Under the pieces are notes generated by a model. That model was not told the origin of the DNA. It did no database searches and saw only the letters and a list, made by a program, of their open reading frames with translations. Position numbers and translations under genes: made by a program. A stretch of 64,000 bases of DNA from Gemmatimonadota bacterium. Its GTDB lineage: Bacteria > Gemmatimonadota > Gemmatimonadetes > Gemmatimonadales > GWC2-71-9. Shown here in pieces: positions 51,176-59,474 of this stretch. Every line of letters begins with the position of its first letter. Position 1 is the first letter of the stretch. Where the stretch lies: NCBI GenBank assembly GCA_009692185.1, contig SHZT01000007.1, positions 1-64,000 of the forward strand, written 5' to 3'.

Positions 51176-52173
51176 CGGGCCAGCAGCACCACCGCTGCGG
51201 CGACCGCCGCGACCACAAGCACGCCAATGACTGCCAGCCACGTCCCGGACAGGTGCCGGCCGGCCGCTGCCCTGGCGTCGGCGGCGGCGGCGGCCTGGAG
51301 CCTCGGGTCCACGCGCCCGAAGGTCTCGGTCGTCCGGCTCTCATCACTGAGCGCCTGTAACTCCGCGAGAAACTCATCGGCCGACGCATACCGGTCGTCG
51401 GGGTGCTTGGCGAGGCATTTGAGAATGACCAGTTCGAATCGGCGGCTGATCGTGCTTCCGCGGGAGCGGGGCGGGGTCGGGGCATCTTCGACGTGCATGC
51501 GGGCGAGCTCGAACCAGTCGGTCGAGGTGAACGGCAGGTCTCCGGTCGCCGCCTTGTAGAGGGTCACGCCGAGGGCGTAAAGGTCGCTCCGGCCATCGAG
51601 CGTGCGGCCCTGCGCCTGTTCCGGGGACATGTAGCTGGGTGTTCCAATGGTCATGTTGACCCCGGTGTCCGACACGTAGCCGGATACGGCCCGCATGATC
51701 CCGAAGTCGGTGACGACGCCGGTGCCGTCCTTCTCGAACAGGATGTTGTCCGCCTTGATATCGCGATGAATGACGCCGTTCGCGTGCGCGAAGGAAAGCG
51801 CCGCGGCCACGTCCATGGCGATTCGCACGAGGTCGGGCTCGGCGAGCGGGCCGTCCCGGTCTATGCGCGAGCGCAGGGAATCGGGGTAGAGATCCATCGC
51901 GAAATAGGTGATGTCATCCGCCTGGCCGACATCCAGGATCCGGACGATGTTGCGGTGGGTCAGCTCGGACGCGACCCGCGACTCGTTCCGGAAGCGGGAC
52001 TCGAACTGCCGGTCGCCGGCATAGCGCGGCTTGAGGACTTTGAGTGCTGCTGTCCCCTGATCGGCGCGCTTGGCGGAGAACACCCAGGCAAAGCCCCCCT
52101 GGCCGATGACGCGCTCCAGGGCATAGGGGCCGACCTGCCGACCGATGAGCTGTTCCGGATATAGTGTGGCCAC
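51172..52173 (-). CDS. Membrane-anchored Hanks-type Ser/Thr protein kinase
   Basis: 333 residues from GTG 52173. It has the Gly-rich loop [10 protein letters not shown] (24-33), catalytic Lys45 in [15 protein letters not shown] (136-143), DFG (156-158), the activation segment ending [13 protein letters not shown] and DLYALGV. A C-terminal transmembrane helix near 308-331 ([20 protein letters not shown]) has only a few residues outside, so no sensor domain is present. It is an STPK with an intact catalytic core and probably controls cell-envelope or growth processes; targets are unknown. Convergent with rseP, sharing the four bases CTAA. Confidence 0.93.
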   Translation of the reverse strand: MATLYPEQLIGRQVGPYALERVIGQGGFAWVFSAKRADQGTAALKVLKPRYAGDRQFESRFRNESRVASELTHRNIVRILDVGQADDITYFAMDLYPDSLRSRIDRDGPLAEPDLVRIAMDVAAALSFAHANGVIHRDIKADNILFEKDGTGVVTDFGIMRAVSGYVSDTGVNMTIGTPSYMSPEQAQGRTLDGRSDLYALGVTLYKAATGDLPFTSTDWFELARMHVEDAPTPPRSRGSTISRRFELVILKCLAKHPDDRYASADEFLAELQALSDESRTTETFGRVDPRLQAAAAADARAAAGRHLSGTWLAVIGVLVVAAVAAAVVLLAR

Positions 52174-52178
52174 TGGGC

Positions 52179-52207
52179 TTTACAGGGTTCGGGAGCTGGA
52201 CTAATTT
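52179..52207 (+). promoter_or_regulatory. Sigma70-type promoter of rpsO-pnp
   Basis: TTTACA, 17-base spacer, TAATTT, with the rpsO start about 75 bases downstream. It overlaps the beginning of the divergent kinase region. Confidence 0.65.
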
Positions 52208-52281
52208 ATGCGTTCTGTAGGGAATTCGCGGCCTTGGAGCAAGGCCAAGCCTGTTGGAACGAGCGGAGGATGCAGCACGGC

Positions 52282-52542
52282 ATGGGGTATGACAAGGGCG
52301 GGGTGATTACCAAGTACCAGGTGAGCCCAACCGACACTGGGTCGGCGCGGGTGCAGGTGGCATTACTCACCGAACGCATCAACTCGCTTACGGATCATTT
52401 CCGGACACACGCGAAGGACCACCACGGGCGGCGCGGGCTGTTGAAGATGGTCAGCCAGCGACGCCGCCTGTTGGAGTACCTCAAGCGTACGGATCTGGAA
52501 GGATACCGCCGCCTCATCGACGAGCTGGGCCTCCGCCACTAG
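52282..52542 (+). CDS. rpsO: 30S ribosomal protein S15
   Basis: 86 residues from ATG 52282, giving [14 protein letters not shown] and a length close to the usual 89. An ATG at 52270 overlaps the GGAGGA ribosome binding site (52265-52270), so it is unlikely to be the start. Family features are [43 protein letters not shown] and the end LIDELGLRH. Followed by pnp, a conserved pairing. Confidence 0.96.
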   Translation: MGYDKGGVITKYQVSPTDTGSARVQVALLTERINSLTDHFRTHAKDHHGRRGLLKMVSQRRRLLEYLKRTDLEGYRRLIDELGLRH

Positions 52543-52586
52543 CAAGCCGCGGGGCCTCCGCGCGCTGAGTCAGAGAGGAACAACAC

Positions 52587-54668
52587 GTGAAACACCTGGA
52601 ACGGACCTTCGCCGGTCGGACAATCCGGCTGGAGGCCGGGCGCCTCGCCAAGCAGGCGGCGGGATCAGCGCTCATACAGTTCGGCGACACCGTAGTGCTG
52701 GCGGCGATCACCGCCAACGACACCCCCTCGACACTCCCGTTCTTCCCCCTGACGGTCGAATACCGTGAGAAGACCTACGCTGCCGGAAAGATTCCGGGCG
52801 GGTTTCTCAAGCGGGAAGGGCGCCCGTCCGACGACGAAATCCTCGCCGCGCGGCTGATCGACCGATCGCTCCGGCCCCTGTTTCCCGAGGGGTTCAAGAA
52901 CGAGGTCCAGGTCTTTGTCTACGTGCTCTCGGCGGACCAGGAAAACGATGCCGACGTGCTGGGCATCACCGCGGCCTCCCTCGCGTTGGCGCGCTCCGCC
53001 GTACCGTGGGGCGGGCCGGTGGCAGGGGTGCGGGTGGGCCGGGTGGACGGCGAGTTCGTGCTGAACCCGACGTTCGCCCAGCTGGAAACGTCCGACATCG
53101 ACATCGTGGTCACGGGGAGCGCCGACTCTATCAACATGGTGGAGGGCAGCACCCTCGAGTTGTCGGAAGAGGACATTGTCTCCGCCATCGAGTTCGCCCA
53201 GGTCGGGATCACCGAGCTGATCGGGATGGAAAAGGAAATCGCCAAGGCCACGGGCGTTCCGAAAATGGAATGGACCAAGGCCGAGCTGCCCGAAGGTCTT
53301 GAAAAGAAGGTCAAGAAGCTGGCGGTAGAGCGCGTGGTCGGGGCCCTGAACTTGCCCGAGAAGTCCGAGCGGTCGCAGGCCCTGTCAGCCATCAAGGACG
53401 ACATCAAGGCGCAACTCAAGGAAGCGTTCCCGGACAATGGCCGGGACGTGAGCGGCATCCTCGAGGACATCGAGTACCGAACCATGCGGGACCAGGTACT
53501 CGACAAGGGCGAGCGGATCGACGGGCGCGCGCTCGACGTGGTCCGGCCTATCACCTGCGAGGTCGGGGTGTTGCCCCGCACGCACGGCTCCGCGCTGTTC
53601 ACCCGTGGGCAGACGCAGGCGCTGGTGACCACGACGCTGGGCTCGGTGCGGGACGAACAGCGCATCGACTCCATTGACGTCGCGCAGGAAACCACCAAGA
53701 GCTTCATGCTGCACTACAATTTCCCGCCGTTCTCGACCGGCGAAGTCAAGCCGGTCCGGGGCACGTCGCGGCGGGAAATCGGCCACGGCGCGCTGGCGGA
53801 GCGGGCGATCCAGGCACTGCTGCCGGCATATGACGCGTTCCCCTACACCATCCGGATCGTGTCCGAGATCCTCGAGTCGAACGGGTCGTCCTCCATGGCG
53901 ACCGTGTGCGGCGCCTCGCTGGCCCTGATGGATGCGGGCGTCCCGATCAAGGGGCCCTGCGCCGGTGTCGCCATGGGGTTGGTGAAGGAAGGGAAGCGCG
54001 TGGCGATCCTGACGGACATCCTCGGCACCGAAGATGCCCTGGGAGACATGGATTTCAAGGTGGCCGGCACAAAAGATGGTGTCACGGCCATCCAGATGGA
54101 TATCAAGATCGACGGACTGGACCTGGATATCATGCGGAAGGCCCTCGCGCAGGCGCGCGTTGCCCGACTGCACATTCTCGACGTCATGGGCAAGACGCTG
54201 GCCACCCACCGCAGCGCGATGTCCAAGTACGCGCCGCGCATCATCACCATCCAGATCCGTCCGGACCGGATCGGCGACATCATCGGGCCGAAGGGCAAGA
54301 CGATCCGCGGTATCCAGGAGCAGACCGGCGCCGTGATCAACGTGGATGACACGGGCCTGGTCACGATTTCCGCGGTGGACGGGCAGGCCGGTGAGCGAGC
54401 CCGCGACATGATCTCAGGGATCGTCGTCGAACCCGAGGTCGGCAAGATCTACGAAGGGGTGGTCAAGAGCACGACCGCGTTCGGCGCCTTCATCGAGATC
54501 ATGCCCGGGGTCGAGGGGCTCCTCCATATTTCCGAGCTCCAGCACGCCCGCACCGAGCGGACCGAGGACGTGGTCAAGAAGGGCGACGCGGTGACCGTGA
54601 AGCTCCTGTCGGTCGACGACCGCGGCAAGATGAAGCTGTCCCGCAAGGCTCTACTCGAGAAAACCTGA
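52587..54668 (+). CDS. pnp: Polynucleotide phosphorylase
   Basis: 693 residues from GTG 52587 with AGAGAGGA upstream. Two RNase PH-like halves (start ERTFAGRTIRLEAGRLAKQA; second near RIDGRALDVVRPITCEVG with TRGQTQALVTTTLGS), then a KH domain (RIGDIIGPKGKTIRGIQEQ) and an S1 domain (YEGVVKSTTAFGAFIEIMPG). A 3'-5' exonuclease of RNA turnover that uses phosphate. Confidence 0.97.
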   Translation: MKHLERTFAGRTIRLEAGRLAKQAAGSALIQFGDTVVLAAITANDTPSTLPFFPLTVEYREKTYAAGKIPGGFLKREGRPSDDEILAARLIDRSLRPLFPEGFKNEVQVFVYVLSADQENDADVLGITAASLALARSAVPWGGPVAGVRVGRVDGEFVLNPTFAQLETSDIDIVVTGSADSINMVEGSTLELSEEDIVSAIEFAQVGITELIGMEKEIAKATGVPKMEWTKAELPEGLEKKVKKLAVERVVGALNLPEKSERSQALSAIKDDIKAQLKEAFPDNGRDVSGILEDIEYRTMRDQVLDKGERIDGRALDVVRPITCEVGVLPRTHGSALFTRGQTQALVTTTLGSVRDEQRIDSIDVAQETTKSFMLHYNFPPFSTGEVKPVRGTSRREIGHGALAERAIQALLPAYDAFPYTIRIVSEILESNGSSSMATVCGASLALMDAGVPIKGPCAGVAMGLVKEGKRVAILTDILGTEDALGDMDFKVAGTKDGVTAIQMDIKIDGLDLDIMRKALAQARVARLHILDVMGKTLATHRSAMSKYAPRIITIQIRPDRIGDIIGPKGKTIRGIQEQTGAVINVDDTGLVTISAVDGQAGERARDMISGIVVEPEVGKIYEGVVKSTTAFGAFIEIMPGVEGLLHISELQHARTERTEDVVKKGDAVTVKLLSVDDRGKMKLSRKALLEKT

Positions 54669-54682
54669 CCGCTCGGCCCGGA

Positions 54683-55933
54683 ATGCAGACCGTTCGCCTC
54701 GATGAAGGTCTGCTCCGGACCGACGCCGACAACGGCGTCACCGTCCTCTCCGAGCAGATCCGCTCGGTGCGCTCAGTGGCCGTGGGGATGTGGGTGAAGA
54801 CCGCGTCGGTCCACGAGGCTCCCGGAAAGATGGGCGTGTCCCATCTTCTCGAGCACATGGTGTTCAAGGGAACCGAGCGGCGCAGCGCCCGCGATATCGC
54901 CCTGGAGCTGGAAGTGCGGGGCGGCTCCCTCGATGCCTTCACCTCCCGCGACCACACCTCGTTTCAAAGCCGCACGCTGGACGACGATCTCCCGCTGGCG
55001 CTCGATGTCCTGACCGACCTCGTCCGGAATCCCGTCCTGCGACAGGCCGACCTGGAACTTGAACGGCGCGTCGTGCTGGAGGAGATCAGCATCGTTGAGG
55101 ACACGCCGGACGACCTGGTGTTCGACCTGCATTCCGCCACGCTCTGGCCGGACCATCCCTATGGGTTTCCCATCCTGGGCACGCGGGACACCGTGGGGTC
55201 CCTGGCGGCCGACGACCTGAAGGCCCTGCACCAGCGGGCGTATCACCCGCGCCACGTGGTCATCGCGGCCGCCGGCAACCTGGATCACCAGGTTCTGCTG
55301 AACCTGCTGGCCAAGTGCGGCTGGTTCACGTTCGAGCCGGGCCCCGACGCGGTGGCGGTGCCGTCGGTACCCGCCGGCGTCCGCGGTACGAAGCGGGTGA
55401 TGCGGGATAGTGCCCAGACGCACATCGTGATGGCCACCGACACGGTCCCGTACCGCGACCAGCGGCGCTACCCCATTCTGCTGATCAACACGGTCCTCGG
55501 TTCGGGCATGTCGAGCCGGTTGTTCCAGCGGGTCCGGGAAGAGCTGGGCCTGGCCTATGCCGTCTACGCGTTCCAGTCGTTCTACCGTCACTCCGGCCTG
55601 TCCGGCGTCTACGTGGGGACGCATCCGTCCAGCGCGCAGAAGGCCATGGATGCCATTGCGGTCGAACTGAATCGCCTGGCGGACGAGGGACTGACCGCCG
55701 AAGCGCTGGCCGAGGCCAAGCAGCAGGTGAAGGGGCAGATCACGCTGTCGCTGGAAAGTCCGTCGGCGCGCATGCACCGGTTGGCGGGCCTCACGCTGTA
55801 CGAGGAGCCGTATCGTACGATCGACCAGACCCTGGCCGAGATCGACAAGGTTTCCACCGGGGATATCGCCGCCGTCGCCGACGAGTTCTTCCGGGCCGAC
55901 CGCCAGACGGTGGCCTGGCTCGGCCCCGCCTGA
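54683..55933 (+). CDS. M16-family zinc peptidase
   Basis: 416 residues from ATG 54683. The inverted zinc motif HLLEH is at 54-58, with a downstream Glu in EEISIVEDTPDD as the third ligand, and a second half-domain with SRLFQRVREELGLAYAVYAF. This is the processing-peptidase-like YmxG/PqqL family usually encoded beside pnp. It degrades short peptides; the biological substrate is unknown. It is followed after 15 bases by the alanine dehydrogenase gene. Confidence 0.92.
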   Translation: MQTVRLDEGLLRTDADNGVTVLSEQIRSVRSVAVGMWVKTASVHEAPGKMGVSHLLEHMVFKGTERRSARDIALELEVRGGSLDAFTSRDHTSFQSRTLDDDLPLALDVLTDLVRNPVLRQADLELERRVVLEEISIVEDTPDDLVFDLHSATLWPDHPYGFPILGTRDTVGSLAADDLKALHQRAYHPRHVVIAAAGNLDHQVLLNLLAKCGWFTFEPGPDAVAVPSVPAGVRGTKRVMRDSAQTHIVMATDTVPYRDQRRYPILLINTVLGSGMSSRLFQRVREELGLAYAVYAFQSFYRHSGLSGVYVGTHPSSAQKAMDAIAVELNRLADEGLTAEALAEAKQQVKGQITLSLESPSARMHRLAGLTLYEEPYRTIDQTLAEIDKVSTGDIAAVADEFFRADRQTVAWLGPA

Positions 55934-55948
55934 GCGATTGGACCGACC

Positions 55949-57062
55949 ATGATCATTGGTGTCCCCAAGGAAGTGAAAGCGAACGAGGACCGCGTGGCAC
56001 TGGTGCCGGCGGGTGTGGAGTCACTGGTGAGTGACGGACACACGGTCCTCGTCGAGTTGGGCGCCGGAACCGGTAGCGGTTTCGACGACCAGGCCTATGA
56101 ACGGGCCGGGGCGACCCTGATCCAGAACTGCACGGGTGTCTGGGGCCGCGCCGAAATGATTCTCAAGGTCAAGGAGCCGATCGAGTCCGAGTGGATGCTG
56201 CTCAAGGCGGGCCAGGTCGTGTTCACCTACTTCCACTTTGCGGCGAACGAGGCGCTCACTCGGGCGGTCATCAAGTCGGGCGCCGTCGCGATCGCGTACG
56301 AGACGGTCCAACTTCCCCACGGTGAATTGCCCCTGCTCACGCCCATGAGCGAAGTGGCAGGCCGCATGGCTGTGCAGGAGGGTGCCAAGTACCTGGAACG
56401 GATCTACGGCGGCAGCGGGATCCTGCTGGGCGGCGTTCCGGGTGTACTGCCGGCCGAGGTCCTCGTTCTGGGGGGCGGCGTGGTGGGCACCAACGCCGCG
56501 AAGGTCGCCGCGGGGATGGGCGCGAGCGTCACTGCTCCTGGACCTGTCGCTGGATCGCCTGCGGTACCTGTCCGACATCATGCCGGCCAACGTGAAGCTC
56601 CTCCACTCCAACCGGCATGTGATTCTGGACCAGATATCCCGCGCGGACCTGGTAATCGGGGCCGTTTTGCTCCCGGGTGCAAAAGCTCCTAAGTTGCTGC
56701 GCCAAGAGGACTTACGCCTTATGAAGAAAGGTTCGGTCATAGTAGACGTCGCGGTGGACCAGGGTGGCTGCATCGAAACGATCCACGCGACCACTCATGA
56801 CAGCCCGACGTACACGGTCGAAGGCGTCGTGCACTACGGAGTGGCCAACATGCCGGGCGCGGTACCGCGGACGTCCACGTTGGCCCTGACCAATGCCACA
56901 TTCCCCTATGTCCGGCGGCTGGCCCGGGAAGGTTGGAAGGCCGCCTGCAAGGCGGATGGGGCGCTCTGCCTGGGGCTCAACATGATCGAGGGCAAAGTCG
57001 TGTATGCCGCGGTGGCGGACACGTTTGGCCTGCCGTTCACTGATCCCAAGACGCTACTGTAG
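55949..57062 (+). pseudogene. ald: Alanine dehydrogenase, interrupted by a one-base frameshift
   Basis: The first frame, from ATG 55949, contains [19 protein letters not shown], Lys75 (ILKVKEP) and His96 (FTYFHFAAN), the catalytic pair of alanine dehydrogenase, and the NAD-binding [19 protein letters not shown]. At about 56531-56535 the frame breaks: ACTGCTCCTG reads T-A-P, whereas removing one base gives T-L-L-D-L-S and the second frame continues normally to 57062 with [37 protein letters not shown] and MPGAVPRTSTLALTNATFPY. The full protein would have about 370 residues. Everything but the indel is intact, so this is either a very recent mutation or a sequence error. The mreB promoter is built into its stop codon. 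Confidence 0.85.
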
Positions 57063-57065
57063 ATT
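57036..57065 (+). promoter_or_regulatory. Promoter of the mre operon, leaderless layout
   Basis: TAGATT (57060-57065) includes the TAG stop of ald and lies exactly six bases before ATG 57072 of mreB. TTCACT at 57036-57041 is a possible -35 with an 18-base spacer. No Shine-Dalgarno sequence precedes mreB. Confidence 0.5.
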
Positions 57066-57071
57066 CCCCCG

Positions 57072-58112
57072 ATGCGATGGTGGCAAAAGTTCGACCTGAA
57101 CAGTTTCATCCCCGCGAACGAAATCGCGGTTGATCTTGGCACGTCGAATACGCTGATCTACGTGCGCGGCGAGGGCATTGTGCTGAACGAGCCTTCGGTC
57201 GTGGCGGTGGAGAAGGCGACGGGGAAGGTGAAAGGCATCGGGCTCGAGGCCAAGCGCATGCTGGGCCGGACGCCCGACGGGATCGTGGCCGTTCGTCCGC
57301 TCAAGGACGGCGTGATCGCCGATTTCGACGTCTGCGAGAAGATGCTCCGCTACTTCCTCTCCTCGATCATCAACAAGCACGTGTTCCGGGTAAAGCCCAA
57401 GGTCATCGTCTGCGTGCCGAGCGGCATCACCGAGGTGGAAAAACGCGCCGTCCGCGACAGCGCGCAATCCGCCGGGGCGAAGGAAGTGTGGATGGTGGCC
57501 GAGCCCATGGCGGCGGCGATCGGCGTGGGGCTCCCGGTGGAGATGCCGATCGGCAACATGGTGATCGATATTGGCGGTGGAACGACGGAGATCGCGGTTA
57601 TCGCGCTGTCCGGCATCGTGAGCGACACGTCCATCCGGACGGGTGGTGACGAACTGGACCAGGCGATTGTCCAGTTCATGCGGAAGAACTACAACCTCCT
57701 GATTGGCGAACCGACAGCCGAGGCAATCAAGATCGCCATCGGGTCCGCGGCGCCGGTGGGGGACGAAAAAGAGCTGGAAGCCAAGGGCCGGGACCTCGTG
57801 TCTGGTATCCCCAAGGTGGTACGGGTGCATTCCAGCGAGATCCGCGAGGCGATCCAGGAGCCGATCCAGCAGATCGTGGACGCGGTACGCCGCGCGCTGG
57901 AGATCACGCCGCCGGAACTGGCCGGTGATATCGTGGATCGGGGCATCGTGATGGCCGGTGGCGGGGCGCTCATCCGTGGTCTCGACGTCCTCCTCTCCCA
58001 GGAGACGTCGCTGCCGATCCGCGTGGACGAAGACCCGCTCACCTGCGTGGTGCGGGGTACCGGCCGGATTCTGGACGACCCCGAGAAGTACCGGTCGGTT
58101 CTCACCACCTGA
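57072..58112 (+). CDS. mreB: Actin-like cell-shape protein MreB
   Basis: 346 residues, normal length. The actin-type nucleotide motifs are AVDLGTSNTLIYVRGEGIVLNEPS, DIGGGTTEIAVIALSGIV and GIVMAGGGALIRGLD. It begins with MRWWQKF, an amphipathic membrane-binding start typical of Gram-negative MreB. First gene of mreB-mreC-mreD-mrdA-rodA, so the organism is probably rod-shaped. Confidence 0.97.
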   Translation: MRWWQKFDLNSFIPANEIAVDLGTSNTLIYVRGEGIVLNEPSVVAVEKATGKVKGIGLEAKRMLGRTPDGIVAVRPLKDGVIADFDVCEKMLRYFLSSIINKHVFRVKPKVIVCVPSGITEVEKRAVRDSAQSAGAKEVWMVAEPMAAAIGVGLPVEMPIGNMVIDIGGGTTEIAVIALSGIVSDTSIRTGGDELDQAIVQFMRKNYNLLIGEPTAEAIKIAIGSAAPVGDEKELEAKGRDLVSGIPKVVRVHSSEIREAIQEPIQQIVDAVRRALEITPPELAGDIVDRGIVMAGGGALIRGLDVLLSQETSLPIRVDEDPLTCVVRGTGRILDDPEKYRSVLTT

Positions 58113-58125
58113 GCGCGGCGCGGCC

Positions 58126-58965
58126 GTGACGTTCGCCCCCGAACGATACGCGTCCCGTCGCGACACGCTGCTGTTCGTCGTCTGTCTCCTCTTGTCCATC
58201 GTGGCCCGTATTCTGCCCAGCCACTGGGGCGTCGCGGTTGCGTCCGTCTTCCGCGACACCCTGCTGTCCCCGCTGATCGCCCTGCAGTACCAGGCCCAGG
58301 TCATCAAGACGTCGCGGGCGCGGTATGACCTCGAGACGACGCAGCGTGACTCGCTGACGCTGGCGCTGGACTCACTGGCCCCGCTGCGTTTCGAGAACCG
58401 CGAACTCCGGGCGCTGCTCGGCCTCCGCGCCCGCCTGCCCGTTGGCCATGTCGCGGTCGAGATCCTCCACCAGGCGGGTCCGGGCGAAGCCTTGCTCACC
58501 CTGTCGGCGGGGCGCGCCCAGGGCATACGCTCGCTCCAGCCGGTGATCTCGACGGACGGCCTGGTTGGGGTCGTCACGAGCCCGGTGGACGCGCGGACGT
58601 CGGTGATGATGGTGTGGGCACATCCGGACTTCCGGGCGAGCGCCATGACCGAAGACGGTGCGATATACGGGATCGTGGCGCCGTCCGGAATGGCCGGCCC
58701 GGACCAGATGCTGATGGAGCTCTCGGGCGTCCCGTACCGCGAGCATATCCCTGAAGGAACCGCGGTGTACACGTCCGGCCTGGGAGGCGTGTACCCCCGG
58801 GGCATTCCCGTGGGCCGCGTGATCGGCGTGGGGCCCGAGGGCGAGGGCTGGTCGCGTACGTATATCGTCCGGCCGGCCGTACAACCCGCCTCGGTTTCGC
58901 ATGTGATCGTGCTGACGGGTGAGTCGGCAGATCTCCGCGCGACCTTCCGGGCGCCGACGCCATGA
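58126..58965 (+). CDS. mreC: Cell-shape protein MreC
   Basis: 279 residues from GTG 58126; the upstream open frame lies within mreB. One N-terminal helix (DTLLFVVCLLLSIVARIL), a short coiled coil (about 60-95), then two beta-barrel-like periplasmic domains with ENRELRALLGL, VISTDGLVGVV, VYTSGLGGVYPRGIPVG. It links MreB to the periplasmic cell-wall machinery. Ends with ATGA into mreD. Confidence 0.93.
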   Translation: MTFAPERYASRRDTLLFVVCLLLSIVARILPSHWGVAVASVFRDTLLSPLIALQYQAQVIKTSRARYDLETTQRDSLTLALDSLAPLRFENRELRALLGLRARLPVGHVAVEILHQAGPGEALLTLSAGRAQGIRSLQPVISTDGLVGVVTSPVDARTSVMMVWAHPDFRASAMTEDGAIYGIVAPSGMAGPDQMLMELSGVPYREHIPEGTAVYTSGLGGVYPRGIPVGRVIGVGPEGEGWSRTYIVRPAVQPASVSHVIVLTGESADLRATFRAPTP

Positions 58966-59474
58966 GCTCGAGGCGGGGGCGCCGGTACCGTGAGGGCGCC
59001 GTGCTTTCCCTGTTGGTGGTGTCCCACTTCGCCCTGCTCGGCTGGCTGGGCGATCAGCGGGTGGCGGTCAGGGTCGCTCCCGACCTGATGTTCCTCGCGC
59101 TCCTGGTCTATTCCATCCGCACCACGCCGGGCCGCGCGTCGGTGGCCGGGTTCATCGTGGGCCTCGTGAGCGATGCCCTGACCCCAGTCGCTTTCGGGTC
59201 GGGCGCCTTGGCCCACACCGTGGTCGCGTACCTGGCCGCGTGGGGCAAGGCCGTATTCTTCGCGGAGAATGTCCTGGTGTCCGCCGGGTTCTTCTTTGGC
59301 GGCGTGTGGGTACGGGACCTCCTGGTGCTCCTGTCGGGCGGCTACGCCGGCGGTTCCGTGCTGGTCTGGCAGCTCGTGTGGTGGTCGCCGCTCAAGGCGG
59401 TGGCGACGGCCATTTCCGGCGTGACGGTGCTCCTCGTATTCCGGCGCTGGCTGGAAGTCAGGTTCGCCGAATGA
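58962..59474 (+). CDS. mreD: Cell-shape membrane protein MreD
   Basis: 170 residues with about five hydrophobic helices, including VLSLLVVSHFALLGWLG, APDLMFLALLVYSI, GFIVGLVSDALTPVAFG and AVATAISGVTVLLVF. Sequence conservation of MreD is low; the call rests on length, topology, the DALTP segment and position between mreC and the PBP2 gene (ATGA overlaps on both sides). Confidence 0.88.
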   Translation: MSSRRGRRYREGAVLSLLVVSHFALLGWLGDQRVAVRVAPDLMFLALLVYSIRTTPGRASVAGFIVGLVSDALTPVAFGSGALAHTVVAYLAAWGKAVFFAENVLVSAGFFFGGVWVRDLLVLLSGGYAGGSVLVWQLVWWSPLKAVATAISGVTVLLVFRRWLEVRFAE

